A DNA stretch of 20,497 nt from Streptomyces sp. NRRL F-2664 (GCF_000719345.1 NZ_JOFX01000061.1:1-20497), one strand, 5' to 3'; counted from the stretch's first letter, positions 1 to 8,327 are shown. The notes: a model not told the origin generated them from the sequence alone. Program-made: numbers and translations.

Positions 1-86
1 CGCATCCGAAGCGAGAAAGGCATTCGCTGGGGCGGCAGACCGCTACCGGCCGCGGCCTGACCACCCAACCCGGCAAACCTTCCCGG

Positions 87-1548
87 TCACGGCACTAGGT
101 ACGTATTGGCCGGAGCGTCGGCGCAGCTGCCGCTCCCGTAGACAATGTGTCCTTCTCCGCCGGTCACCGTCACCATGCGGGAGCCTTCGAGCGCGTGGTG
201 GAGGCCCTGGCCGCTGGCCAGCGGGGTCTGGGAGTCCCACTCGTTCTGCAGGATCAGGACCTTCGCCTCCTTGTTCATCGGTGTGGCCGGCTCCAGCGGC
301 TTGTCCCAGAAGGCGCACGGTTTGATGTTGGAGGCGATGTCTCCGTATAGCGGGTAGTCCTTTTTGTCCCGGACCGCGTCCTTCGCGTACTGCTCGGGGC
401 TGTCTGGCCAGGCGGTGTCCCCGCACAGCACGGGCCAGAACTGTCCGCCCCCTCCGCCCCACCCTGTGGGAGCGCCCGCGGTGTCGCCGTCCAGCAGCTT
501 CTTCAGCTTGGCGGGGTCGGTGCCAGCGGGTATCGGCTTGCCGTCGGCCGCTGCTTTGAGCATGGTGAACATCTCGGAGAAGGACGAGGGGTAGAAGACC
601 TGCCCCCGGGTGGCGCGGCGGATGTCATCTCCGGTGGTCTCCGAGGGCCAATAGCGGCTTTCGATCTTGATCGGCTCCTTGTCGGCGCGTGCCACCAGCG
701 CCCAGAAGGTGTCGGACACCGCCTGGGGACTGTCGCCCAGCCCGAAGTCCGCGTTCCGCTCGGCCGCCCACTTCGTCCACCGGGTGAAGGCCGGTTCGCT
801 CTCGGTCGCCCAGACCTGCTGCATGCCCCGCCAGATGCGTACCGGGTCGACGCCGCTGTCGAGGACGAAGCGGTCTGTCTGCTTGGGGAACATCTGCGAG
901 TAGACCGCGCCCAGGTAGGTGCCGTACGACTTGCCCAGGTAGGAGATCTTCTTCTCGCCCAGCACCTCGCGGATGGTGTCCATGTCGCGCGCCGTGTTCC
1001 GGGTGGTGATGTAGGGAAATGCCTCGCCGGCGTTCTTACGGCACTCGTCGGCGACGGTTTTGGCCCGGGCCTTGTCGGAGTCGAAGGTCTCCGGCCGGTA
1101 GGGCTGATCGAAGTCGCCGCTACTGCAGGAGATCGGGCTGGACTTGCCGACGCCGCGTGGATCGAAGCCGATCAGATCGTACTGGTCACGGACGTCCTTG
1201 GGCAGCGAGTTCTCCGTGTAGAGCGGCCAGTCGAGCCCGGGCGCACCCGGACCACCCGGGTTGATGAGCAGCACCCCGCGCCGCTTGGCCGGATCTGCGC
1301 TCTTGATCCGGGATATGGCCAGATCGATCATGGGGCCGTTAGGCCGCTGATAGTCCAGCGGGACCTTGAGCGTGGCGCACTCGAGCGACTCCGGCTGATC
1401 AGGGCTGCACCTCTGCCATTCGGGCTTCTGATCCAGATACCGGCCCGCTGGTGCAGCGGTGGCCTGTTTGTGTCACAGATAACAGGGGCAGACTTGTCGC
1501 GATGAGTCCCGCGGTGACGAGCAGGGGCGCGAGGCGTTTCCGGCGCAC
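87..1548 (-). pseudogene. Secreted alpha/beta hydrolase (tripeptidyl aminopeptidase-like), frameshifted
   Basis: The body (87-1331 and in-frame upstream to about 1470) is an alpha/beta hydrolase of the Streptomyces tripeptidyl-aminopeptidase/SlpD-SlpE type, a secreted enzyme that removes N-terminal peptides. Numbered from the internal ATG at 1331, it has the oxyanion motif NPGGPG (24-29), nucleophile S135 in GKSYGTYLG, acid D366 in NEWDSQTP and H395 in GEGHIVYG. The typical lead-in ECATLKVPLDYQRPNGP is in frame before that ATG, so 1331 is not the true start. Further up this frame meets a TGA near 1473-1475. A signal peptide begins in another frame at GTG 1548 (RRKRLAPLLVTAGLIATS), behind AAAGGGA. 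A one-base gain (or two-base loss) near 1450-1500 would join them. The 3' end also looks shifted: after TYLVP the family's closing Cys (AVTGKVC) lies in another frame ending at 43. Family call is firm; whether the lesions are real is not. Confidence 0.8.
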
Positions 1549-1812
1549 AAAGATTTCCCTTTCGGAGGAGTCTCCCGGACCCGGACACTCTGCTGCCAGG
1601 TCGTATAGACCTACCTCAACGGCGCCTTACGGGAATGATGTGCGCTGGAGTCATGACATGACGGTCTTGCGCACTGGCCAGGTTGCAATATGCGGCTCAT
1701 GTGGGGCAACAGCCGATCGTGCAGCTGCCGGGGTGGACGTCCGTCCTCCGATTGGCCGGGCAGCATCGAACGCCCCTCCGGTCCTGGCACTGCCAGGGAT
1801 CAGTGGCGGCGA
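1549..1812. other. Intergenic stretch, no gene recognised
   Basis: This stretch separates two minus-strand genes. A long plus-strand reading frame crosses it but resembles no family and runs antisense into both neighbours, so I do not call it. The promoter of the hydrolase remnant should lie here, but no convincing -35/-10 pair stands out. A short palindrome near the right edge is listed separately. Confidence 0.4.
1783..1797 (-). terminator. 15-bp palindrome downstream of the GNAT gene
   Basis: CCTGGCA-C-TGCCAGG is a perfect inverted repeat 15 bp past the stop of the minus-strand acetyltransferase. Its place fits a transcription terminator. It is short, its loop would open to about five bases, and no T-run follows, so an operator is also possible. 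Confidence 0.35.
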
Positions 1813-2631
1813 TCATGACAGTGCCTGCGAAAGGCGACTGAACCGGCCGCACGTCTCGAACCCGAGGCGACGGTAGACGGGTTCACCGTCCGAGGACGCC
1901 TGCAGGACCGCAGCACGGCTGCCCAAGTCGTAGGCTGTGTGCAGCGCAGCCAGGGTGATCGCGCCGCCGTAGCCGCGTCGGCGCTCATCGGCGAGGGTCG
2001 CGATGTTGTAGATCCCAGCCACCCCGGCGTGCAGGAAGACCTCCGCCGAGCAGACCGCGCGACCGCTGACGTAGCCGACCAGGTACCGGGCGGGACATGA
2101 GGGCGCCAGCGCCCACTCGGCGGCGTCGGCGAAGAACTGGCACACAGTGACGGCCGGCGGATCCCAGTTCGCGGCCAGTACCGCTGCGTAGTCGGCAAGC
2201 TGATCGCGGGTCGTCACCGGGCGGATATCCAGTCCGACGACGTAGTGCTGCGGCGGCACGGCACGAAGGTCCTTCCACATGCCCACCTCGGTCTCGGACA
2301 CGGGCAGGCCCGCACGCTCCAACTGCTGGGAGAGCTCGTGCGGGCTGGAGGTCGGGCCGACCCACCAGGAGAAGGGGCGCCCGGTCGCCGCCAGGTCCTG
2401 GACCGTTTCGGCGACGCGCGCGGCGGCGCTCTCCGCCGTGAAGCGCGCCACGGCGACAATGTTGAACGTATCGTCATCCAGACCGCTGTCGGCGATCAGC
2501 AGGTCATGCGTCTGCGTGACGGCAGCGCGCTCCATGTGCCGGTGCAGGTAGCAGGCGTGCTCGGCGAGATTCTGCTCCATCGCGGCGAGCAGATCCGCGG
2601 CGTCAGGCGCGGGACGGGTCCTGTCAGGCAT
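1813..2631 (-). CDS. GNAT family N-acetyltransferase
   Basis: A 272-residue protein of the GNAT superfamily, which moves an acetyl group from acetyl-CoA to an amine. The C-terminal half carries the fold: a strand ([10 protein letters not shown]), then the acetyl-CoA phosphate loop RRRGYGGA followed by a helix ([13 protein letters not shown]), and the closing motif [17 protein letters not shown]. The N-terminal half (AMEQNLAEH..., [22 protein letters not shown]) looks like a second, degenerate GNAT-like lobe. I start it at ATG 2631 because this overlaps the stop of the upstream acetyltransferase by 8 bp (ATGCCTGA), a typical coupled start; the ATG further up (2697) would overlap by about 75 bp. 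The substrate is unknown. Pairing with a Vat-like enzyme suggests, but does not show, drug modification. Confidence 0.85.
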   Translation of the reverse strand: MPDRTRPAPDAADLLAAMEQNLAEHACYLHRHMERAAVTQTHDLLIADSGLDDDTFNIVAVARFTAESAAARVAETVQDLAATGRPFSWWVGPTSSPHELSQQLERAGLPVSETEVGMWKDLRAVPPQHYVVGLDIRPVTTRDQLADYAAVLAANWDPPAVTVCQFFADAAEWALAPSCPARYLVGYVSGRAVCSAEVFLHAGVAGIYNIATLADERRRGYGGAITLAALHTAYDLGSRAAVLQASSDGEPVYRRLGFETCGRFSRLSQALS

Positions 2632-3292
2632 GCGGATCACCGCCGGATGCTGCCTGTTCGAGGGCGTCCACGTCGCCGTCCATGAGGATGCGCACATGGC
2701 GGGTGACCTGTTCTGGCGGCCAGTTCCACCAGGCGATGCGCAGCAGCCGCTCGGTCTCGGCCGGCGTGTAGCGCATCTTGATCACGCGGGCGGGGTTGCC
2801 ACCGGCGATGGCGTAGGTAGGAATGTCGGAGACGACAACGGAACCGGAGGCGATGACCGCGCCGTCGCCGATCGTCACGCCGGGCATAACGATGCTGTCG
2901 TAGCCGATCCACACGTCGTTGCCCACCACGGTGTCGCCACGGCTGGGAATGTCGGTGATCAGGTCCATCGCCCCGGCCCACCCGCCGCCGAAGATCGGGA
3001 ACGGGTAGGTAGACACGCCGCTCATCCGGTGGTTGGCCTTGCTCATGATGAACCGCACCCCGGCGGCGAACGCGCAGTACCGGCCGATCAGCAGGCGCTC
3101 CGGCCCGTAGTGGTATAGCACGTTCTCCTGCTCGAAGGCCTTCCGCTCGCCCGGGTCGTCGTAGTAGCTGTACTCGCCCACCTCGGTGAACGGCGAGGTC
3201 ACCAGCGGTCTGAGGAACACTGCCCGCGGATGGCCCGGCATCGGATGCAGACACATCGGATCCGGCGCCCCCGCCTCCACACCGTCATCCAT
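2624..3292 (-). CDS. CatB/Vat-type xenobiotic O-acetyltransferase (left-handed beta-helix)
   Basis: A 222-residue hexapeptide-repeat acetyltransferase closely resembling streptogramin A acetyltransferases (VatD) and CatB chloramphenicol acetyltransferases, which use acetyl-CoA to O-acetylate an antibiotic. Landmarks in order: [24 protein letters not shown], the active-site segment [13 protein letters not shown] with catalytic H88, [33 protein letters not shown], the AGGNPA turn, and the C-terminal [11 protein letters not shown] helix. Length matches the family. I choose ATG 3292 (MDDGVEAG) because GGAAGGA sits nine bases upstream; ATG 3298 is too close to it and the ATG at 3343 would add a stretch unlike the family. 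It is the first gene of a two-gene operon with the GNAT gene and is divergent from the hydrolase at 3404. Fold and family are firm; the drug is inferred. Confidence 0.93.
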   Translation of the reverse strand: MDDGVEAGAPDPMCLHPMPGHPRAVFLRPLVTSPFTEVGEYSYYDDPGERKAFEQENVLYHYGPERLLIGRYCAFAAGVRFIMSKANHRMSGVSTYPFPIFGGGWAGAMDLITDIPSRGDTVVGNDVWIGYDSIVMPGVTIGDGAVIASGSVVVSDIPTYAIAGGNPARVIKMRYTPAETERLLRIAWWNWPPEQVTRHVRILMDGDVDALEQAASGGDPHA

Positions 3293-3343
3293 GCCCATCC
3301 GTCCTTCCATGCCTGTCATGCGGAGCGGCCAGCGTAGACACAC

Positions 3344-3380
3344 CCCGATGCGACTATCACCCTATTTTGTCCGCATCGGG
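3344..3380. promoter_or_regulatory. Inverted repeat between divergent promoters
   Basis: CCCGATGCG (3344-3352) and CGCATCGGG (3372-3380) form a perfect 9-bp inverted repeat with a 19-bp AT-richer centre (ACTATCACCCTATTTTGTC). It is the only such structure in the 111 bp between the divergent starts at 3292 and 3404, and its centre holds the -10-like sequences for either strand. This is the place and shape expected of a dimeric repressor's operator controlling both sides. No regulator gene is adjacent. Confidence 0.5.
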
Positions 3381-3403
3381 CCGCCGTGTGGAGAATGAGG
3401 ATC

Positions 3404-4321
3404 ATGAACTACGGTGTGACGGCCCCAGCCCGGATTAGTCAGACGCTGCTTCCCGGCGGCCGGCGCTTGGCCTGGGCCGAGTGGGGGCCGGAGGACGGTA
3501 CGGCGGTGCTGCTGTGCCCGGGAGCTGCGACCAGCCGCTCGCTCGGTTTCGCGGGCGACCTGGTCGACGAGCTCGGGATCCGGCTTGTCAGCGTGGACCG
3601 CCCTGGCCTGGGCGCCTCTGACCCCGACCCCGACCGGACCCTGTCGAGCTGGACGACCGACATCCGCCACCTCACGGAGGTCCGGAAGCTCGACGCGCCG
3701 ATGGCGGTGGCCTTCTCCCAGGGCGCACCGTTCGCCCTCTCCCTGGCCGCGGACCGCGTCGTGAGCGCCGTGGCCGTGGTCTCCGGCAGCGACGAACTGG
3801 CCCACCCCTGCCTCAGCTCAATGTTGGAACCGCAGGTCAAGGCCATGGTGGACGCGGTCGCCTCCGGCCCCCAGCATGCGGCCGCGTCCTTCGCCGAGTT
3901 CGGCAGCCCCGACCGGCTGTGGGAACTGATCACGGCAACGGTCGGCGAGACGGACCGCGCCGTCTACACCGATCCCGTGTTCCAGCCCGCCTTGCAGCGC
4001 GCGATGCGGGAAGCCTTCGCCCAGGGACCGGACGGCTACGCCCGTGACACCGTGCTGGCCATGGGCCGCTGGCCCTTCGACGTCGAGCGCATCACCGTCC
4101 CGGCCGACCTCTGGTACGGGCAGCAGGACACCAGCCCGGTCCACTCACCCGACCGCGGCGCCACCCTGGCCCACCGCATCCCCACCGCCATCCTGCACCT
4201 GCTCCCCGACGCCGCGGGCAGCCTCCTGTGGACACACGCCGACACCGTCCTCCGTACCCTGCTCCGCAGCCGGGAGGCACACCGACCGTCGAGGACCGAA
4301 ACCCCCGTCGAGCAGGTCTGA
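3404..4321 (+). CDS. Alpha/beta hydrolase fold protein
   Basis: A 305-residue cytoplasmic alpha/beta hydrolase. It opens with LPGGRRLAWAEWG and the HG-like turn LLCPGAATSR, then VSVDRPGLGASDP, the nucleophile elbow AFSQGAPFA (S105, with Ala in place of the first Gly of GxSxG), and the acid region WYGQQDTSPVHS. The usual G-H near the C-terminus reads DAAGSLLWTHAD, so the catalytic His is either the one in WTHAD or missing. I start at ATG 3404 because GGAG lies ten bases upstream; ATG 3395 is the alternative. Its TGA is three bases before the GTG of the nucleotidyltransferase pseudogene, so the two form an operon. Substrate unknown. Confidence 0.85.
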   Translation: MNYGVTAPARISQTLLPGGRRLAWAEWGPEDGTAVLLCPGAATSRSLGFAGDLVDELGIRLVSVDRPGLGASDPDPDRTLSSWTTDIRHLTEVRKLDAPMAVAFSQGAPFALSLAADRVVSAVAVVSGSDELAHPCLSSMLEPQVKAMVDAVASGPQHAAASFAEFGSPDRLWELITATVGETDRAVYTDPVFQPALQRAMREAFAQGPDGYARDTVLAMGRWPFDVERITVPADLWYGQQDTSPVHSPDRGATLAHRIPTAILHLLPDAAGSLLWTHADTVLRTLLRSREAHRPSRTETPVEQV

Positions 4322-4324
4322 GCA

Positions 4325-5094
4325 GTGGCCGTGCCGCCTGAGGTCGTATCCGACACTGGTGTGGTGGATCAGCTTGAGCAGACCGTCGGACTCGTCCGCG
4401 ACGTCGTGGGACCGGAGCTCCTGGGGACGTACCTCCACGGCTCCGCCGTGCTCGGGGGCCTCGCCCCGGCCAGCGACCTTGACGTCCTGGCCGTCACCCG
4501 GCGCAGTCTCGACGAGCCGACGCGGCGTGCGCTTACCCAGGGCCTGCTTGGATCGAACTCACCGTCGTCGTCCAGTCCCAGGTCCGCCCCTGGCGGTTCC
4601 CGCCGACCGGAGACTTCCTCTACGGCGAATGGCTGCGCGACGAACTCCAGACTGGCGAGCCGCCGCAGCCCGGCCCCATGCCGGACCTGGCCCTGGTCCT
4701 CACCGTAACTCTGTCAGGCAACCATCCCCTGACCGGGCCGCCTCCCGCCAAGCTCCTCGACCCGGTACCGCATGCCGACCTCGTCCGGGCGAGTGTCGCG
4801 GGCATCCCCGCACTCCTGGCCGAACTGGACGACGACACCCGCAACGTCCTGCTGACCCTCGCCCGCATCTGGACCACCCTCGCCACCGGCGAGATCAAGA
4901 CCAAGGACGACGCCGCCAGCTGGGCCCTTGCCCACCTCCCTCCGGAACACCGCCCCGCCCTGGAACACGCACGGAAGCGGTACCTCACCTGCCACTACCA
5001 GGACGAGGTCTGGAGCGACAGGGTGAAGGCCCAGGTACGCCCGCTCATAGACGAGGTGCTCACCCGGATCGACCGCCTGCACCGACAGGGATGA
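4325..5094 (+). pseudogene. Aminoglycoside nucleotidyltransferase (AadA-like) with internal deletion/frameshift
   Basis: Together two frames give an AadA/ANT(3'')-(9)-like enzyme, which adenylylates streptomycin or spectinomycin. The first frame (GTG 4325) holds the nucleotidyltransferase signature HGSAVLGG...SDLDVLAV and LDEPTRRALTQGLL. The rest is in another frame from about 4552: IELTVVVQSQVRPWRFPP (with the family's catalytic Glu), FLYGEWLRDELQTGE, DLALVLT, GPPPAKLLDPVP, and the C-terminal helical domain DDDTRNVLLTLARIWTTLATGEI...DDAASWALAHLP. Compared with AadA, about 13 residues are absent between QGLL and IELT and the frame changes there, so a deletion of roughly 40 bases is the simplest explanation. 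The first frame reads on to a stop at 4708. It should not make an active enzyme unless the sequence is wrong. Confidence 0.85.
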
Positions 5095-5168
5095 GTACCC
5101 GGTCCCACGATAGGCAGATGGCGATCAGTGTCGGAATCGGCGAACGGCGCATCAGTAGATTCCGACAT

Positions 5169-5772
5169 ATGCTTTTCGGCTATGCGCGGGTCTCGACCGT
5201 CGACCAGAATCCAGATCACCAGCTCGACGCACTGCTGCGGCACGGGGGTAGAGCGGAACGACATCCATGTCGACACTGCGAGTGGCGCGAAGGCGTCCCG
5301 TCCGAAGCTCGACCTCGTGCTGCAGCTGCTGCGGCCCGGCGACACCCTGAAGATCACCCGGCTCGACCGGCTCTCCCGCTCCGTCCTCCACCTCGTCACC
5401 CTCGGCGCCGACCTGCGCGAGCGAGGCATCGGGCAGCACGTGATTGAGCAGGGCATCGACACCTCCACGGTGGAGGGCCGGGCCATGTTCGGAATGCTGT
5501 CGGTACTGGCAGAGCTCCAGCGCGAGCTCATGGTGGCGAACACGCTGGACGGCCTCGCCGCCGCGCGGGCGCGCGGGCGCAAGGGCGGCCGGCGACCCAG
5601 CCTCACCGAGGACCAGGCCGCGCTCGCCCAGCAGCTCTACGACGCGCGGGAGAAGACCGTTCAGCAGATCGCCGACCTGTTCGGGGCACCCCGTTCCACG
5701 GTCTACGGCCACCTCGACCGCGAGAAGACCGTGCCCCGGCAGCCCAAAGGCACCGCGCCTGCGAAGCCCTGA
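5169..5772 (+). pseudogene. Serine resolvase/invertase with +1 frameshift in a G run
   Basis: A small serine recombinase of the Tn3 resolvase/Pin invertase family, which cuts and rejoins DNA at short sites through a phosphoserine link. The start is ATG 5169: LFGYARVSTVDQNPDHQLDALL with nucleophile S9. After LLRHG the frame must change: GVERNDIHVDTASGAKASRP, ITRLDRLSRSVLHL, TSTVEGRAMFGMLSVLAELQREL and the C-terminal helix-turn-helix TVQQIADLFGAPRSTVYGHLDR all lie in the next frame, ending at 5772. The junction is a run of five G at 5244-5248; four G would restore one 200-residue protein of normal family length. It lies just after the nucleotidyltransferase pseudogene on the same strand. Either a real one-base insertion or a homopolymer error. 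Confidence 0.88.
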
Positions 5773-6152
5773 CCGCTACCTTGCGGCTGGGGTCAGAGAT
5801 AGGACTCCGGGGCCACCACCGACGACACGCTCCTCAGCCACGACGAGACACGGGCCGACGCGGAGCGACCACACCGGCCGGTCCGCATCGCGGCAGCAGC
5901 TGCTCCCCGTCAGCCACGGCCGGTGGTGCGATCGCCTCACGCGCCTGCATGCGTGACGGCAGGGGTACGGTCCGGGCCACGACGAACCGGGGCGGCCGCC
6001 GACCGGGTCGCCACCGACCCCCCTCCCTCCGCCGCCGGCGTCTTTTCCAACCCACAAGCAGCTGCAGCCGCGCGCGCGGCAGGCCACGGAGGCTTACGGA
6101 GATTGGGCGCCCCAACGGACGGGCTGCAGCCGCTGTTCGACGGCCAGCTCCG

Positions 6153-6189
6153 CGGTAACAGTCCGCGCGGCGGCGCTCAACTGTTACCG
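6153..6189. repeat. 10-bp inverted repeat, 17-bp spacer
   Basis: CGGTAACAGT (6153-6162) and ACTGTTACCG (6180-6189) match perfectly as an inverted repeat around a GC-rich 17-bp centre. The arms are AT-richer than their surroundings. It could be an operator, a hairpin or a recombinase-binding site; no adjacent intact gene helps decide. Confidence 0.45.
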
Positions 6190-6240
6190 GGTCTGACCTT
6201 GGGCGGTTTCAGAAATCGACCCTCGCATGAGGGCCGGATT

Positions 6241-6420
6241 TTAGAAGTCGGCGGGGCTCGGGGCGGGGCCGAGCGGGCGCCGGCCGGACGGTGCCGACGC
6301 GGGAATCTGCTGCGGGAGACGGGTGTCTGTGGCCTCGGCGGCGGCCGCACGCTCGACTGCGGTCCGGCGCTCGGTGCGGGCCTGCTCCTCCAGGACGGGG
6401 CGGGGTCCAGTGCCGAGGAG
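6241..6420 (-). other. Possible C-terminal coding remnant, unrecognised
   Basis: This minus-strand frame ends at TAA 6241 and encodes a plausible helical stretch (VLEEQARTERRTAVERAAAA) followed by a Pro-rich tail ending GPAPSPADF. Third positions are nearly all G or C, as in genuine Streptomyces genes. No start or domain can be assigned, and upstream the coding character is lost. It could be the end of a broken gene or a chance frame. Confidence 0.25.
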
Positions 6421-6533
6421 GCGGCGGGGGTTGCTCACCGGGGAAGTCTCGCACCTGCAGTGCTCGGCCTCGGGGCGGGGCCTGGCCAGCGCCACGACGT
6501 GCTGAGCGGGGCGGGGCGTCGCAGGCTGGGGGC

Positions 6534-6671
6534 ATGGCCCCTGACCTGCGTGTGATCGTGTACCCACCGGATGCGGCGTCGGGGAACAACGGAACAGCCG
6601 TTAGCGCTAAGCAGATGATCTTTAGGTGGCGGAGTATCCCTGTGGGACGCGGACGTAGGCGATCGAGCTAG
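6534..6671 (+). pseudogene. Short fragment resembling the start of a small Streptomyces conserved protein
   Basis: ATG 6534 begins MAPDLRVIVYPPDAASG, which resembles the opening of a small Streptomyces hypothetical-protein family as I recall it. After about residue 17 the likeness stops and the frame runs through NNGTAVSAKQMIF to a stop at 6671. This suggests only the first ~50 bases of the gene remain and that a junction lies near 6585. A similarity search with the first 17 residues would test it. Confidence 0.3.
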
Positions 6672-6707
6672 GGCTTGGGAAGGAGTGGTTCCTGGTCCGG
6701 GCCCTGG

Positions 6708-7772
6708 TCACCACCTCCGGGGCTGCTGAAATCCGCCGATGGACCGACGCCACTCATTGGTGGCGTCGCGCCTCTTGAGCACGTCCAGGACGACAGGGCC
6801 CACCTGTTTGTCGAATGCGCCGTCCCGGAGCACTACTCGGTGGCAGACCAGGTTGCTGCTGTCCTCCTTGAAGTCCTTCCACTTGCCGCTGTCGTAGCGC
6901 TTGGAGGGCCGGTGCACGTCGAGGAGCTGGAAGGCTTCGAGCGGTTTGTGCGTCTCGTAGGTGTCGCGGCCGAGGCCGTAGAAGCCGTGGCGCACGTTGC
7001 TCAGCACGTACCCGACTGTGATGGGCGCTCCGCCCTCGGGAGTCACGTGCGTGGCGTCAAACTTCATAATGTCGAACCACATCAGCAGGGCTGCGATCTC
7101 GCTGTTGGTGAGCGCGTGGATCCAGCCGTTGGTGAAGAACCCGATGGGGATCTCAAGGAAGCTTTCGTCATCAGCCGGCACAGCGTACGGAATGCTCGCG
7201 GCACCCGTGTCCTTGCTCTTCCCGTTCTCGCACAGGAGCAGGACACCGCGGCGGACCTGCCCCTTCACCCCGGTCGCCGACTTGACCAGCCCCATCTCCT
7301 CAAGCGTCTTCATCGCCTGGGTGATCTGCCGGAGCTTGTTCGTGCGGACCGAGGACGCCTGGACGCCGGGTCCGGCGTAATTGGCGACGGTCGCCACCAG
7401 TCCCTCCCAGGAGTCGGTCGTCCGGGCGTCCGGCTCGATCGGATACGGCCGAGGCCACTCCTTGCCGACAGGCGCCTCGCACTGCGCCGCGAACAGCATC
7501 AGGAGGTACAGCTTCAGGGCGAGCCCCTTCGGCGTGATCATCTGGGCGGAGAGTGGGCGCTCGGACCGGGGCAGCGGCTTCCTCTCGTCCTCAACGGTCC
7601 CGCCGAACTTCTCCAGCCGCACGAAGGACCGCCGAACGCGCACGACCTGAGGCTTCCTGCCCTGCTCGTAGATCTCGCGCGCTTTCTTGATGACATCGGG
7701 GAGCTCGTTCCCAAGCATGGTCTCCAGCTGCCCCATGCGGACTTCGACCTTCGCGTCACGCTCCTGCGCCAC
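6708..7772 (-). CDS. Tandem winged-helix DNA-binding protein, replication-initiator-like
   Basis: A 354-residue protein not matched to a named family with certainty. Its architecture suggests two winged-helix domains. The first includes ITPKGLALKLYLLMLFAAQC and a recognition helix plus wing in LRQITQAMKTLEEMGLVKSA...KGQVRRGVLLLCENG. The second includes EIPIGFFTNGWIHAL, SEIAALLMWFDIMKF and GLGRDTYETHKPLEAFQLLDV. Two such domains in tandem are typical of plasmid replication initiators, but also occur in other DNA-binding proteins. The start is GTG 7772 with GGAG five bases upstream. A 17-bp palindrome lies 20 bp before the start and a 20-bp inverted repeat just beyond, as expected for autoregulation or an origin. 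I infer a Rep-like role; function is unproven. Confidence 0.6.
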   Translation of the reverse strand: MAQERDAKVEVRMGQLETMLGNELPDVIKKAREIYEQGRKPQVVRVRRSFVRLEKFGGTVEDERKPLPRSERPLSAQMITPKGLALKLYLLMLFAAQCEAPVGKEWPRPYPIEPDARTTDSWEGLVATVANYAGPGVQASSVRTNKLRQITQAMKTLEEMGLVKSATGVKGQVRRGVLLLCENGKSKDTGAASIPYAVPADDESFLEIPIGFFTNGWIHALTNSEIAALLMWFDIMKFDATHVTPEGGAPITVGYVLSNVRHGFYGLGRDTYETHKPLEAFQLLDVHRPSKRYDSGKWKDFKEDSSNLVCHRVVLRDGAFDKQVGPVVLDVLKRRDATNEWRRSIGGFQQPRRW

Positions 7773-7791
7773 AGGTTCTCCAAAAAAGGTA

Positions 7792-7808
7792 TAGCGGTCT
7801 CACCGCTA
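7792..7808. promoter_or_regulatory. Perfect 17-bp palindrome at the Rep-like gene's promoter
   Basis: TAGCGGT-CTC-ACCGCTA sits 20 bp upstream of GTG 7772 and overlaps a -10-like TATACC on the minus strand. A dimer bound here would block the promoter, so autoregulation by the winged-helix protein is the natural guess. Confidence 0.5.
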
Positions 7809-7810
7809 CT

Positions 7811-7893
7811 GATTGATCCGTATGGCGTCGCTATCCAGTTCCAATGTCAGCTTCAACTCAATTATCTGAGACTCGACGCCATGCGGATCAATC
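7811..7893. repeat. 20-bp inverted repeat upstream of the Rep-like gene
   Basis: GATTGATCCGTATGGCGTCG (7811-7830) and CGACGCCATGCGGATCAATC (7874-7893) are inverted copies with one mismatch, separated by 43 bp that are AT-richer than the surroundings (CAATTATCTGAG). Its place beside a Rep-like gene fits an origin or operator. A long hairpin is also possible. Confidence 0.6.
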
Positions 7894-8047
7894 CGTCAAC
7901 AAGTATATCTCAGAGCCTGTCAAGCCCGCCGCACCATGGATCTCACGAGCTGGAACCCCAGCCGTTTTGAGGTCCCACAGGCCCAGGGCAGACAGCCGGC
8001 AAGCAGAACTGCCCTGGTGCCTGTACGCACAGGAAAGAGGTACTTCC

Positions 8048-8272
8048 CTGACTACCGACGGTACCCCCGTAGATCCGGCAGAGCACCCGCCCCTTGTCTC
8101 CGTGAGCAGGAGGCGTAGCGAGGGAGCACTTGCCTGGTGCCAGTTCGGATTCTCCGTTCTCTGTGTTGGTTCCGGGGTCGCCCTTTGCTTCACCGGGTTC
8201 CCCTTCGTCGGCGGCCCGCTCATCACCGCCGGTACGTGCCTTCACGTCAAGGTCGAGATCAACCCGCGCTGA
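8048..8272 (+). CDS. Small two-helix membrane protein
   Basis: A short protein with a polar N-terminus (TTDGTPVDPAEHPPLVSVSRRR) followed by two hydrophobic stretches: ALAWCQFGFSVLCVGSGVAL and FTGFPFVGGPLITAGTCLHV, ending KVEINPR. This suggests a membrane hairpin; four Cys lie in or near the helices. The start is uncertain. CTG 8048 has GGAAAGAGG seven bases upstream and would give 74 residues; GTG 8102 is in frame but lacks a ribosome site; an ATG at 7844 adds an unlikely N-terminus. A strong terminator follows 24 bases after the stop. No function can be assigned. Confidence 0.55.
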   Translation: MTTDGTPVDPAEHPPLVSVSRRRSEGALAWCQFGFSVLCVGSGVALCFTGFPFVGGPLITAGTCLHVKVEINPR

Positions 8273-8296
8273 CGCCATACAGTTGATCTTGAGGTG

Positions 8297-8327
8297 GGGA
8301 GGCCCCCGGCGATGCCGGGGGCCTCCC
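8297..8327. terminator. Strong bidirectional hairpin terminator
   Basis: GGGAGGCCCCCGGC-GAT-GCCGGGGGCCTCCC is a perfect 14-bp stem with a three-base loop. It lies 24 bp past the membrane-protein stop on the plus strand and 60 bp past the recombinase stop on the minus strand, so it serves two convergent genes. Confidence 0.85.

Larger units (their letters stand above)
5773..6533. other. Gene-poor stretch with an inverted repeat and a possible coding remnant
   Basis: About 760 bp with no reading frame that looks like a complete gene on either strand. The long plus-strand frame across it has no recognisable motif. It contains a perfect 10-bp inverted repeat (6153-6189) and a minus-strand stretch with Streptomyces-like codon use (6241-6420), both listed separately. 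The region lies between the resolvase block and the Rep-like gene and may be a join between elements. Confidence 0.4.

Noticed and set aside
1451..1876. Plus-strand frame of 141 codons
   Set aside because: It resembles no family, runs antisense into both neighbours and lacks a ribosome site.
6675..7970. Plus-strand frame opposite the Rep-like gene
   Set aside because: The minus strand has a good start, ribosome site and winged-helix-like content; this frame has none.
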